Source: DASZYF01 sp035545535 (GTDB lineage: Bacteria; Actinomycetota; Actinomycetes; Mycobacteriales; CAJCIY01). Taken from it: DNA of 26,844 bases. Location of the stretch: NCBI GenBank assembly GCA_035545535.1, contig DASZYF010000181.1, forward strand, positions 1 to 26,844. The letters are read 5' to 3'. Under the pieces are notes generated by a model. The model made no database searches, had not been told where the DNA came from, and worked only from the letters and a program-made list of their open reading frames with translations. Made by a program: the position numbers and the translations under genes. This document shows, piece after piece, positions 13,456 to 21,386 of the stretch (the stretch's first letter is position 1; each line of letters begins with the position of its first letter).

Positions 13456-14577
13456 GTGTCCGGCCCTGGTTCGTCGTATGACCCGAAGGAGGCGGTGGCG
13501 CTGTCCGCCGACTCCCTCGACACCGCCCGCGTCGACGGCGTGCGGGCGTTCGCCGCCGCGAGCGACCTCGACGAGCTGAAGGCCGCCCGCGCCGCCCACC
13601 TCGGTGACCGCTCGCCGATCGGGCTCGCGAACCGCGAGATCGGCACGCTGCCGCCCGAGGCCCGCAAGCAGGCCGGCCAGCGGATCAACGAGGTCCGGAC
13701 CGCGCTGCAGGAGGCCTACGCGGCCCGCGAGGCCGAGCTCGAGGCGGCGCGCGACGCCCACGTGCTGGTCGCCGAGCGCGTCGACGTGAGCCTGCCCAGC
13801 GACGAGGGCCGGCCCCGTGGCGCCCGCCACCCGCTGACGCTCATCCAGGAGCAGGTGAGCGACGTCTTCCTCGGCTGGGGCTGGGAGATCGCCGAAGGCC
13901 CTGAGGTCGAGGCGGAGTGGTTCAACTTCGATGCGTTGAACATCCCCGCCGAGCACCCCGCCCGGGCGGAGCAGGACACGCTGTACGTGGCGCCGGCCGG
14001 CAGTGGCGTCGTGCTCCGCACCCAGACCTCACCCGTGCAGATCCGCTCGCTGCTCACCCGCGAGCTGCCGGTCTACATCGCCTGCCCGGGGCGCGTGTTC
14101 CGGGCCGACACCACGGACGCGACGCACCTGCCGGTCTTCAGCCAGGTCGAGGGCCTCGTCGTCGACGAAGGCATCACCATGGCGCACCTCAAGGGCACGC
14201 TCGACGCGCTCGCCCGCGCGATGTTCGGCCCCGCCGTCGTCACCCGGCTCCGCCCGTCCTACTTCCCGTTCGTCGAGCCCGGTGCCGAGGTCGACTACCG
14301 CTGCTACGTGTGCGACGGCGCCGGACGCGTCGGCGAGGACCGCTGCCCGACCTGCAAGGGCGAGGGCTGGATCGAGTGGGGTGGCTGCGGCATGGTCGCT
14401 CCGGCCGTGCTGCGCGCCTGTGGGATCGAGCCCGTCGAGGACGGCGGACGGTGGAGCGGCTTCGCGTTCGGCATGGGGCTCGAGCGCACGGTCATGGCGC
14501 GGCACGGCGTCGCCGACATCCGCGACCTGATCGAAGGCGACGTGCGCCTCACGCTCGCGCTGGGCGGTGACGCCTGA
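13456..14577 (+). CDS. pheS: Phenylalanyl-tRNA synthetase, alpha subunit
   Basis: Catalytic subunit of the (alpha-beta)2 enzyme that charges tRNA-Phe. The product has 373 residues: an N-terminal coiled-coil (about 15-115, tRNA binding) and the class II catalytic domain. The latter includes motif 1 (HPLTLIQEQVSDVFLGWGWEIAEGPEVE), motif 2 (GRVFRADTTDATHLPVFSQVEGLVVD) and motif 3 (GFAFGMGLERTVMARHG). An insert carries two CxxC pairs, CYVCDGAG and CPTCKGEGWIEWGGC, resembling a small zinc finger that I recall from Streptomyces PheS but not from mycobacterial or E. coli PheS. GTG at 13456 is chosen because the N-terminal SGP-SYDP segment is conserved in actinobacterial PheS. Its stop overlaps the pheT start (TGATG). 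Confidence 0.96.
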   Translation: MSGPGSSYDPKEAVALSADSLDTARVDGVRAFAAASDLDELKAARAAHLGDRSPIGLANREIGTLPPEARKQAGQRINEVRTALQEAYAAREAELEAARDAHVLVAERVDVSLPSDEGRPRGARHPLTLIQEQVSDVFLGWGWEIAEGPEVEAEWFNFDALNIPAEHPARAEQDTLYVAPAGSGVVLRTQTSPVQIRSLLTRELPVYIACPGRVFRADTTDATHLPVFSQVEGLVVDEGITMAHLKGTLDALARAMFGPAVVTRLRPSYFPFVEPGAEVDYRCYVCDGAGRVGEDRCPTCKGEGWIEWGGCGMVAPAVLRACGIEPVEDGGRWSGFAFGMGLERTVMARHGVADIRDLIEGDVRLTLALGGDA

Positions 14578-17057
14578 TGCGGGTGCCGCTGTCGTGGCTC
14601 ACCGAGGTGCTGCCTGGTCTCGACGCGCATGCGCCCGAGGAGATCGCCCACCGGCTCACGGCCGCCGGTCTCGCCGTCGAGGGCATCGACCGCGTCGGCG
14701 CGGGGATCCGCGGACCACTGATCACGGGCCGCGTCGTGTCGTTCGACGAGGAGCCGCAGAAGAACGGCAAGACCATCCGCTGGTGCCGGGTCGACGTGGG
14801 CGAGGCCGAGCCGCGCGGCATCGTCTGCGGCGCCGCCAACTTCGGACCCGGTGACGTGGTCGCCGTGGCGCTCCCGGGCGCCGTGCTGCCCGGCGGCTTC
14901 GCCATCGCGGCCCGCAAGACCTACGGCCACACCTCGGACGGCATGATCTGCTCGCTGCGCGAGCTCGACCTCGGCGACGACCACTCCGGCATCTGGGTCC
15001 TGCCGCCGGACACCGCCATCGGCGCCGACGTGCTGGCGATGATCGGCGACGTGGTGCTGGACGTCGCGGTACCGGCCGACCGCGGCTACGCGCTGTCCAT
15101 CCGCGGCCTCGCGCGGGAGGCTGCCACGGCCTTCCGGCTGCCGTTCCGGGACCCCGCCGACGTCGCGCTGCCGTCGATCGCCGGGCGTGGCGGCCACCCG
15201 GTGCGCATCGAGGACCCGGGCTGCACCCGCTACGTCGCGCGGGTCGTCGGCGGGCTCGACCTCGGCGCGCAGACCCCGTTCGCCCTGAAGCAGCGGCTGA
15301 CGCTCGCCGGCATGCGCCCGATCTCCCTGGCCGTCGACGTCACGAACCTCGTGCTGCTCGGCCTCGGCCAGCCGCTGCACGCCTTCGACCGGGACAAGGT
15401 CCAGGGGCCGATCGTCGTGCGGCGGGCGAGGGCCGGCGAGAGGCTGCGGACGCTCGACGACGTCGACCGCACGTTGCACGAAGAAGACCTCGTCATCACC
15501 GACGACTCCGGGCCCATCGCGCTCGCGGGCGTCATGGGCGGCGCGTCGACCGAGATCACCGCGGGGACGTCCGCGGTGCTGGTCGAGTCGGCGCGCTTCG
15601 ATCCCGTGTCGGTCGCCCGCACGGTCGCGCGGCACAACCTCGGCTCCGAGGCGGCCCGCCGGTTCGAGCGGGGCGTCGACGACGCCCTGGCGCCGTACGC
15701 CGCCGAGGTCGCGGTGCGCATGCTCGTCGAGCTCGGCGGCGCCACACCGGAGGACGCGGGCACCGACGTCGACGCGCGACCCGCCCGGCCGACGTTGGTG
15801 CTCCCGCTGGCCGCCCCCGCCCGCAAGGCCGGCCGCGACTACGACCCGGCCGTCGTGCGGGCCCGGCTCGAGGACGTCGGCGCCATCGTCACCGGGGAGG
15901 ACCCGCTGCACGTCGAGCCGCCGAGCTGGCGGCCGGACCTCACGGGTGAGGCCGAGCTCACCGAGGAGGTCATCCGCCTCGAGGGCTACGACACGCTGCC
16001 GAGCGTCCTGCCGCGCGCCGTCCCCGGCCGGGGGCTGACGCGCGGGCAGCGGGCCCGCCGCCGCATCGGCGCGGCCCTTGCCGATGCGGGCTACGTCGAG
16101 GCCGTCATCCCGCCCTGGGTCCCGCTCGACGCCTTCGACCGGCTCGGGCTGGCCGCCGGCGACGACCGCCGCAACGCGACGCGGATCGAGAACCCGCTCT
16201 CCGACGACGAGTCGCTCCTGCGCACGACGCTGCTGCCCGGCCTGCTCACCGCCCTGGCGCGCAACGTCGGCCGCGGCCTGTCCGACGTCGGCCTCTACGA
16301 GTGCGGGCTGGTCTTCCGTCCCGGCGCCGACCCGCTGCCGGCCGCACCGCCCGTCGGCGTCGCCCGGCGTCCGGACGACCTCGAGCTGAAGGCCCTCGAC
16401 GCCGCCCTGCCCCGGCAGCCGTGGCGGGTCGCCGTGGTCCTCGCCGGCCAGTGGCGCCGCCCCGGCTGGATGGGCACGGACCGTCCGGTGAGCTGGTCCG
16501 ACGCGGTCGACGCGGCCCGTCTCGTCGCCCGGCCGCTCCGGGTGCACCTCGACGCCGTCGCCGACGACCACGCGCCCTGGCACCCGGGCCGGTGCGCGGC
16601 GCTGCGGGTCGGCGGTCGCGACGAGGGCGTGCTGGTCGGTCATGCCGGCGAGCTGCATCCGCGGGTGTGCGCCGCGTTCGACCTGCCGCCCCGCACGTGC
16701 GCCATGGAGGTCGAGCTCGACCTCCTGCTCGCCACCGCGCCACCGAGCCTCCCGCGCGCACCGCTGGTCTCCCGTCAGCCTCCGGTGCTGCGCGACATCG
16801 CGCTCGTCGTCGGATCCGACGTGCCGGCCGCCGAGGTCGAGGCCGCGCTCCGCGACGGTGCCGGTCCGCTGCTCGAGGGGCTGGTGCTGTTCGACCGCTA
16901 CGAGGGCGTCCAGATCGGTGAGGGGAAGGTCTCGTTGGCCTACCGGCTGACGTTCCGCGCCGCCGACCGGACGCTCACCGACGACGACGCGAACGCCGCC
17001 CGCGACGCCGCCGCGGCGGCGGCGAGCGCCCGCACGGGGGCGAGCGTCCGCCGCTGA
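14577..17057 (+). CDS. pheT: Phenylalanyl-tRNA synthetase, beta subunit
   Basis: Large non-catalytic subunit of 826 residues that binds tRNA-Phe and carries the editing site. The opening MRVPLSWLTEVLPGL is typical. Domains in order: an EMAP/OB-type tRNA-binding domain (about 40-150, GIVCGAANFGPGDVVAVALPGA), the B3/B4 editing domain (about 215-370, VDVTNLVLLGLGQPLHAFD, LAGVMGG), B5 (about 400-480), a degenerate synthetase-like domain (about 490-700, RIENPLSDDESLLRTTLLPGLL) and the C-terminal FDX-ACB anticodon-binding domain (about 730-826, SRQPPVLRDIALVV). The length is normal. The ATG shares one base with the pheS stop, so translation is coupled. Confidence 0.96.
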   Translation: MRVPLSWLTEVLPGLDAHAPEEIAHRLTAAGLAVEGIDRVGAGIRGPLITGRVVSFDEEPQKNGKTIRWCRVDVGEAEPRGIVCGAANFGPGDVVAVALPGAVLPGGFAIAARKTYGHTSDGMICSLRELDLGDDHSGIWVLPPDTAIGADVLAMIGDVVLDVAVPADRGYALSIRGLAREAATAFRLPFRDPADVALPSIAGRGGHPVRIEDPGCTRYVARVVGGLDLGAQTPFALKQRLTLAGMRPISLAVDVTNLVLLGLGQPLHAFDRDKVQGPIVVRRARAGERLRTLDDVDRTLHEEDLVITDDSGPIALAGVMGGASTEITAGTSAVLVESARFDPVSVARTVARHNLGSEAARRFERGVDDALAPYAAEVAVRMLVELGGATPEDAGTDVDARPARPTLVLPLAAPARKAGRDYDPAVVRARLEDVGAIVTGEDPLHVEPPSWRPDLTGEAELTEEVIRLEGYDTLPSVLPRAVPGRGLTRGQRARRRIGAALADAGYVEAVIPPWVPLDAFDRLGLAAGDDRRNATRIENPLSDDESLLRTTLLPGLLTALARNVGRGLSDVGLYECGLVFRPGADPLPAAPPVGVARRPDDLELKALDAALPRQPWRVAVVLAGQWRRPGWMGTDRPVSWSDAVDAARLVARPLRVHLDAVADDHAPWHPGRCAALRVGGRDEGVLVGHAGELHPRVCAAFDLPPRTCAMEVELDLLLATAPPSLPRAPLVSRQPPVLRDIALVVGSDVPAAEVEAALRDGAGPLLEGLVLFDRYEGVQIGEGKVSLAYRLTFRAADRTLTDDDANAARDAAAAAASARTGASVRR

Positions 17058-17081
17058 GCGGGGGCTGTCCGCACACCGATC

Positions 17082-17095
17082 TGCATCTTCATGCG
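17082..17095 (+). promoter_or_regulatory. Candidate ARG box 1 (ArgR operator)
   Basis: The centre is a perfect GCAT-CTTC-ATGC inverted repeat at 17083-17094, in an AT-richer island unlike its surroundings. Its centre lies 20 bases before that of box 2, close to the two-turn spacing of paired ARG boxes in E. coli. The TGCAT half-site resembles what I recall of Streptomyces ARG boxes. Confidence 0.6.
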
Positions 17096-17101
17096 ATGAC
17101 A

Positions 17102-17115
17102 TGTATGATCATGCA
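17102..17115 (+). promoter_or_regulatory. Candidate ARG box 2 (ArgR operator) over the -10
   Basis: TG-T-ATGATCAT-G-CA is symmetrical at 12 of 14 positions around a perfect ATGATCAT core. It covers the -10 box and ends just before the argC start codon, so a bound repressor would block polymerase. argR lies in the same gene cluster. Confidence 0.65.
17104..17109 (+). promoter_or_regulatory. -10 box of the argC operon promoter
   Basis: TATGAT matches the TATAAT consensus at five of six positions, the best -10 in the window. It is 8 bases before the ATG of argC, so the mRNA is probably leaderless or nearly so. The -35 region (CTGCAT at a 17-base spacing) is poor and overlaps ARG box 1. Confidence 0.65.
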
Positions 17116-17117
17116 GC

Positions 17118-18131
17118 ATGGGCGTGCGGGTGGCGGTGGCCGGAGCGAGCGGCTACGCGGGCGGTGAGCTGCTCCGCCTGCTGTCCGCGCACCCCGAGGT
17201 AGAGCTGGCCGCGCTGGCCGCGGGCTCCTCGGCCGGCGAGCCGGTCGCCGCCGTCCACCCGCAGCTGCGCTCGCTCGCGGGGCGGCGCTTCGCGGCGACC
17301 GACGCCGCCGTCCTCGCCGACAGCGACGTGGTCGTGCTGGCCCTGCCGCACGGGGAGTCGGCCGCGGTGGCGGCGCAGCTGCCCGCCACGCACAGGATCG
17401 TGGACCTCGGCGCCGACTTCCGGCTGCGGGACGCCGGCGCCTGGCAGCGGTGGTACCCGACCGGCGGGGCGCACGCCGGGTCGTGGCCGTACGGCTTGCC
17501 GGAGCTCGCCGGAGCGCGGGCCGCGCTGGCCGGGGCGGCCCGCATCGCGGTCCCCGGCTGCTACGCGACGGCCGTGACGCTGGCGTACGCGCCGCTGCTC
17601 GCCGGCGGTCTCATCGACGGCGCCGATCTGGTGTGCGTCGCGTCGAGCGGCACGAGCGGCGCCGGGCGCAAGGCGGCCCTCAACCTGCTCGGCTCCGAGG
17701 TGATGGGAGACCTGTCCGCCTACCGGGTCGCGCAGCACCAGCACGTGGCGGAGATCTGCCAGTCGCTGGGCGTCGCCCACCTGTCCCTGACCACCGTGCT
17801 GGCGCCGATGCCCCGGGGCATCCTCGCCACCTGCACCGCGCGCACGTCGGCCGGCGAGGACGAGCTGCGCGCGTGCCTCTCCGCGGCCTACGGCTCGGAG
17901 CCGTTCGTGCACCTGCTCGACGAAGGGCTGTGGCCGCACACCGCCGCGACGTTCGGATCGAACAGCTGCCACCTGCAGCTCGCCCTCGACGCGGACGCGG
18001 GACGGGTCGTCATCGTGTCCGCGCTCGACAACCTCGTGAAGGGCGCGGCCGGTCAGGCGGTGCAGTGCCTGAACGTCATGCTCGGCATCCCCGAGACGAC
18101 CGGCCTCCCGGCGGACGGAGTCGCCCCGTGA
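17118..18131 (+). CDS. argC: N-acetyl-gamma-glutamyl-phosphate reductase
   Basis: Third step of arginine synthesis: NADPH reduction of N-acetylglutamyl phosphate to the semialdehyde. The 337-residue product opens with the dinucleotide-binding VAVAGASGYAGGELLRLL. The catalytic cysteine is C148 in AVPGCYATA, and a His-rich QHQHVAEI segment plus VSALDNLVKGAAGQAVQCLN near the end are family hallmarks. The ATG at 17118 follows the TATGAT box and ArgR-like operators, which makes this the first gene of the arg operon. Its stop overlaps the argJ start in a GTGA. Confidence 0.96.
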   Translation: MGVRVAVAGASGYAGGELLRLLSAHPEVELAALAAGSSAGEPVAAVHPQLRSLAGRRFAATDAAVLADSDVVVLALPHGESAAVAAQLPATHRIVDLGADFRLRDAGAWQRWYPTGGAHAGSWPYGLPELAGARAALAGAARIAVPGCYATAVTLAYAPLLAGGLIDGADLVCVASSGTSGAGRKAALNLLGSEVMGDLSAYRVAQHQHVAEICQSLGVAHLSLTTVLAPMPRGILATCTARTSAGEDELRACLSAAYGSEPFVHLLDEGLWPHTAATFGSNSCHLQLALDADAGRVVIVSALDNLVKGAAGQAVQCLNVMLGIPETTGLPADGVAP

Positions 18132-19279
18132 GCACGACGGCGCCGAAGGGCTTCCGGGCATCCGGTGTCGCGGCCGGCATCAAGAGCGGAGGCGCGCGCG
18201 ACGTCGCCCTCGTGGTCAACGACGGCCCGCTCGACGCCGCGGCCGCCGTGTTCACCAGCAACCGGATCGAGGCCGCGCCGGTCACGTGGAGCCGTCAGGT
18301 CGTGGGCGACGGTCGCGTGTCGGCGGTCGTGCTCAACTCCGGCGGCGCCAACGCCTGCACCGGCCCGGAGGGGTTCGCGGACACGCACCGCACCGCCGAG
18401 CACGTCGCGGCGCTCCTCGGCCGGTCCGCCGCGGACGTCGTCGTCTGCTCGACCGGCCTCATCGGCGAGCGGCTGCCGATGGACCGCCTCCTCGCCGGCG
18501 CCGAGGCCGCGGCCGCCGCGCTCACGACCGACGGGGGAGCGGACGCCGCGGAGGCGATCCGCACCACGGACACGGTCAGCAAGCTGGCGGTCGCCGACGG
18601 CGACGGCTGGACCGTCGGGGGCATGGCGAAGGGCGCGGGCATGCTCGCGCCCGGGCTGGCCACGATGCTGGTCGTCCTCACGACCGACGCCGTCACGACC
18701 AGCTCGGACCTCGATGCCGCGCTGCGCGAGGCCTGCCGGCTGACGTTCGACCGCGTCGACTCCGACGGCTGCATGAGCACCAACGACACCGTCGTCCTCC
18801 TCGCGTCGGGCGCCTCGGGGGTGACGGCAGGCAGCGACGAGCTCGCGTCCGCGGTGCACGAGGTCTGCGCGTCACTCGCGCGGCAGCTCATCGCGGACGC
18901 CGAGGGTGCCGGCAAGGACATCCGCATCGACGTGACGAACGCCGCGACGGAGGACGACGCGCTCGAGGTCGCCCGCGCGGTGTCACGGAGCAACCTGCTG
19001 AAGTGCGCGTTGCACGGTGAGGACCCCAACTGGGGCCGGGTGCTCGCCGCGGCGGGCACGACGAAGGCGGCGTTCGACCCGGCCGCGATCGACGTCGCCA
19101 TCAACGAGGTGTGGGTCTGCAAGGCAGGCGGGGTCGGCGAGCCGCGCGACGGCGTCGACCTGTCGGGCCGCGACATCTCGATCGTGGTCGACCTGAAGGC
19201 CGGCGACGCATCGGCGTGGATCTGGACCAACGACCTCACCGAGGCCTACGTCCACGAGAACTCGGCGTACGCCACGTGA
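18128..19279 (+). CDS. argJ: Glutamate N-acetyltransferase / ornithine acetyltransferase ArgJ
   Basis: Transfers the acetyl group from N-acetylornithine to glutamate, releasing ornithine and renewing N-acetylglutamate. Many ArgJ proteins also use acetyl-CoA, which cannot be judged here. The 383-residue precursor cleaves itself: in MAKGAGMLAPGLATMLV the nucleophile is T179 (ACG at 18662), giving an alpha chain of 178 residues and a beta chain of 205. Other signatures are LNSGGANACTG, VCSTGLIGERLPM, DSDGCMSTNDTV and LHGEDPNWGRVLAAAG. The GTG start overlaps the argC stop by 4 bases. With ArgJ present the pathway is cyclic, and no separate N-acetylornithinase is needed or seen. Confidence 0.96.
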   Translation: MSTTAPKGFRASGVAAGIKSGGARDVALVVNDGPLDAAAAVFTSNRIEAAPVTWSRQVVGDGRVSAVVLNSGGANACTGPEGFADTHRTAEHVAALLGRSAADVVVCSTGLIGERLPMDRLLAGAEAAAAALTTDGGADAAEAIRTTDTVSKLAVADGDGWTVGGMAKGAGMLAPGLATMLVVLTTDAVTTSSDLDAALREACRLTFDRVDSDGCMSTNDTVVLLASGASGVTAGSDELASAVHEVCASLARQLIADAEGAGKDIRIDVTNAATEDDALEVARAVSRSNLLKCALHGEDPNWGRVLAAAGTTKAAFDPAAIDVAINEVWVCKAGGVGEPRDGVDLSGRDISIVVDLKAGDASAWIWTNDLTEAYVHENSAYAT

Positions 19280-20166
19280 GCGCGCAGTCGGACACGCGGA
19301 CGCACGCCGCATCGGCCAAGGCACGGACCCTCATCGAGGCGCTGCCGTGGCTGCAGCGCTTCCGCGACAAGGTCGTCGTCATCAAGTACGGCGGCAACGC
19401 GATGACCGACCCGGCACTGCAGGCCGACTTCGCGGCCGACATCGTGTTCCTGCACCACGTGGGGTTGCGTCCGGTCGTGGTGCACGGTGGCGGACCGCAG
19501 ATCACCCGCCACCTCGAGGCGCTCGGTGTCGAGTCGCAGTTCACCGGAGGCCTGCGGGTCACCACGCCGGAGACCATGCGCGTCGTGCGCATGGTGCTCG
19601 TCGGCGAGGTGCAGCAGGAGCTCGTCGGGCTGCTCAACACGTGGGGTCCGCACGCCGTCGGCGTCTCCGGCGAGGACGCTCACCTGCTCACCGCCGAGCG
19701 CCGGGACGCGCTGGTCGACGGCGAGGCGGTCGACATCGGTCTGGTCGGCGACGTGATCGACGTGCAGCCGGCGGTCGTGCAGCAGCTGATCGACGACCGT
19801 CGCATCCCCGTGATCGCGACAGTCGCTCGCGGAGCTGACGGCGAGACGTACAACGTCAACGCCGACACCGCGGCCGCGGCCATCGCCATCGCGCTCGGCG
19901 CCGAGAAGCTCGTGGTCCTGACCGACGTCGAAGGCCTCTACGCGGACTGGCCGTCGAGCGACGAGGTCATCAGCGAGCTCGACGCTGCGCAGCTCGAAGA
20001 ACTGCTGCCGACACTGGCCGCCGGGATGATCCCGAAGATGGAGGCCTGCCTCCGCGCCGTGCAGGGCGGGGTGCCGCGGGCGCACGTGCTCGACGGTCGC
20101 GTGCCGCACGCGTTGCTCATCGAGGTGTTCACAGACTCGGGGGTCGGGACCATGGTCACACCATGA
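19276..20166 (+). CDS. argB: N-acetylglutamate kinase
   Basis: Second step of arginine synthesis: ATP-dependent phosphorylation of N-acetylglutamate. The 296-residue amino-acid-kinase fold shows VVIKYGGNAM, VVVHGGGPQI, FTGGLRVT, YNVNADTAAAAIA, VLTDVEGLYAD and AGMIPKMEACLRAV. The extended N-terminal helix (about 10-30: AKARTLIEALPWLQRF) is the feature that makes the hexameric, arginine-inhibited type, so feedback inhibition is likely. GTG overlaps the argJ stop in GTGA, and the stop overlaps argD in ATGA. Confidence 0.96.
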   Translation: MSAQSDTRTHAASAKARTLIEALPWLQRFRDKVVVIKYGGNAMTDPALQADFAADIVFLHHVGLRPVVVHGGGPQITRHLEALGVESQFTGGLRVTTPETMRVVRMVLVGEVQQELVGLLNTWGPHAVGVSGEDAHLLTAERRDALVDGEAVDIGLVGDVIDVQPAVVQQLIDDRRIPVIATVARGADGETYNVNADTAAAAIAIALGAEKLVVLTDVEGLYADWPSSDEVISELDAAQLEELLPTLAAGMIPKMEACLRAVQGGVPRAHVLDGRVPHALLIEVFTDSGVGTMVTP

Positions 20167-21386
20167 CCAGCGACGACAGCCTGCTGGCCCGGTGGCCGAG
20201 CGCGCTCATGAACACCTACGGAACGCCGCCCCTCGCCCTCATGCGCGGCGAGGGCTGCACGGTGTGGGACGAGGACGGACGGTCCTACCTCGACCTGCTC
20301 GGTGGCATCGCGGTGTCGAGCCTCGGGCACGCGCACCCCGCGATCGTCGACGCCGTGTCCCGGCAGGTCGCCACGCTCGCGCACACCAGCAACCTCTACG
20401 CGCACGCACCCGGCGTCGCGCTGGCCGAGCGGCTCGTCGCCCTGCTGCGCCCGACCGACGGCGACGCGCGCGTGTTCCTCTGCAACTCCGGTACCGAGGC
20501 GGTCGAAGCTGCGCTGAAGATCGGGCGCAAGCACGGTCGTGCGATCGACCCGGGCAAGACGCACTACGTCGCTGCGCAGCGGTCGTTCCACGGCCGCAGC
20601 ACGGGGTCGCTCTCGCTCACCGGCAACCCGTCGAAGCGCGACCCGTTCCTGCCGCTGCTCCCCGACGTGACGTTCGTGCCGTACGGCGACGTGGACGCGC
20701 TCGCGGCGGCCGTCACCGACCGCACGTGCGCGGTCGTCCTCGAGCCCACTCTGGGTGAGAGCGGTGTCGTGCCGGCGCCCGCGGGCTACCTGTCCGCCGC
20801 CCGGACCATCACGCGCGAGCACGGCGCGCTCCTCGTCGTCGACGAGGTGCAGAGCGGCATCGGGCGGACCGGGCACTGGTACGCGCACACGGACGAGCTG
20901 CCCGACCCGTCCGACGCTCCCGACGTCGTGACGCTCGCCAAGGGTCTCGGCGGCGGACTCCCGATCGGCGCCTGCATCGGCGTCGGCGCTGCTGCGCGCG
21001 TGCTCGTCCCCGGCGACCACGGCAGCACGTTCGGTGGCAACCCGGTCGCGTGCTCCGCCGCGCTCGCCGTCATCGACACCATCGAGCGCGAGGGTCTGCT
21101 CGACCACGTGACGAAGGTGGGGGAGGTCCTCGCCCGCGGCTGCGCCGCGGTCGGTCACCCGCTGCTCGCCGACGTGCGCGGGTCCGGGCTGTGGCGGGGC
21201 CTGGTCCTCAGCGAGCCGCGGGCCGTCGACGTCGAGAAGGCCTGCCGCGACGCCGGGTTCCTCGTCAACGCCGCCGTGCCGGAGGCGGTGCGGCTCGCGC
21301 CACCACTCGTGCTCACCGAGGACGAGGCCAACCGCTTCGTCGCGGCCTTGCCCGCGATCTTGGATCACGCCAGGGTCTCGGCATGA
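20163..21386 (+). CDS. argD: Acetylornithine aminotransferase
   Basis: PLP-dependent fourth step: converts N-acetylglutamate semialdehyde to N-acetylornithine with glutamate as amino donor. The product has 407 residues of the class III aminotransferase fold. Visible landmarks are LDLLGGIAVSSLGHAHP, FLCNSGTEAVEAALK (cofactor phosphate), DEVQSGIGRTG and VTLAKGLGGGLPIGA with the PLP lysine K260 (AAG at 20940), then GSTFGGNPVACSAALAV. The ATG overlaps the argB stop, and the stop overlaps the next gene in ATGA. The next gene is not an arg gene but a response regulator. Confidence 0.95.
   Translation: MTSDDSLLARWPSALMNTYGTPPLALMRGEGCTVWDEDGRSYLDLLGGIAVSSLGHAHPAIVDAVSRQVATLAHTSNLYAHAPGVALAERLVALLRPTDGDARVFLCNSGTEAVEAALKIGRKHGRAIDPGKTHYVAAQRSFHGRSTGSLSLTGNPSKRDPFLPLLPDVTFVPYGDVDALAAAVTDRTCAVVLEPTLGESGVVPAPAGYLSAARTITREHGALLVVDEVQSGIGRTGHWYAHTDELPDPSDAPDVVTLAKGLGGGLPIGACIGVGAAARVLVPGDHGSTFGGNPVACSAALAVIDTIEREGLLDHVTKVGEVLARGCAAVGHPLLADVRGSGLWRGLVLSEPRAVDVEKACRDAGFLVNAAVPEAVRLAPPLVLTEDEANRFVAALPAILDHARVSA

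Noticed and set aside
13486..13497. AAGGAGG followed by GTG as an alternative pheS start
   Set aside because: The spacing is only 2 bases, and the conserved actinobacterial PheS N-terminus lies upstream of it.
14304..17102. Very long open frame (over 900 codons) on the minus strand across pheT
   Set aside because: It is antisense to pheST, rich in Arg, Gly, Asp and Val, and has no recognisable domain. Such shadow frames are expected in GC-rich DNA where stop codons are rare.
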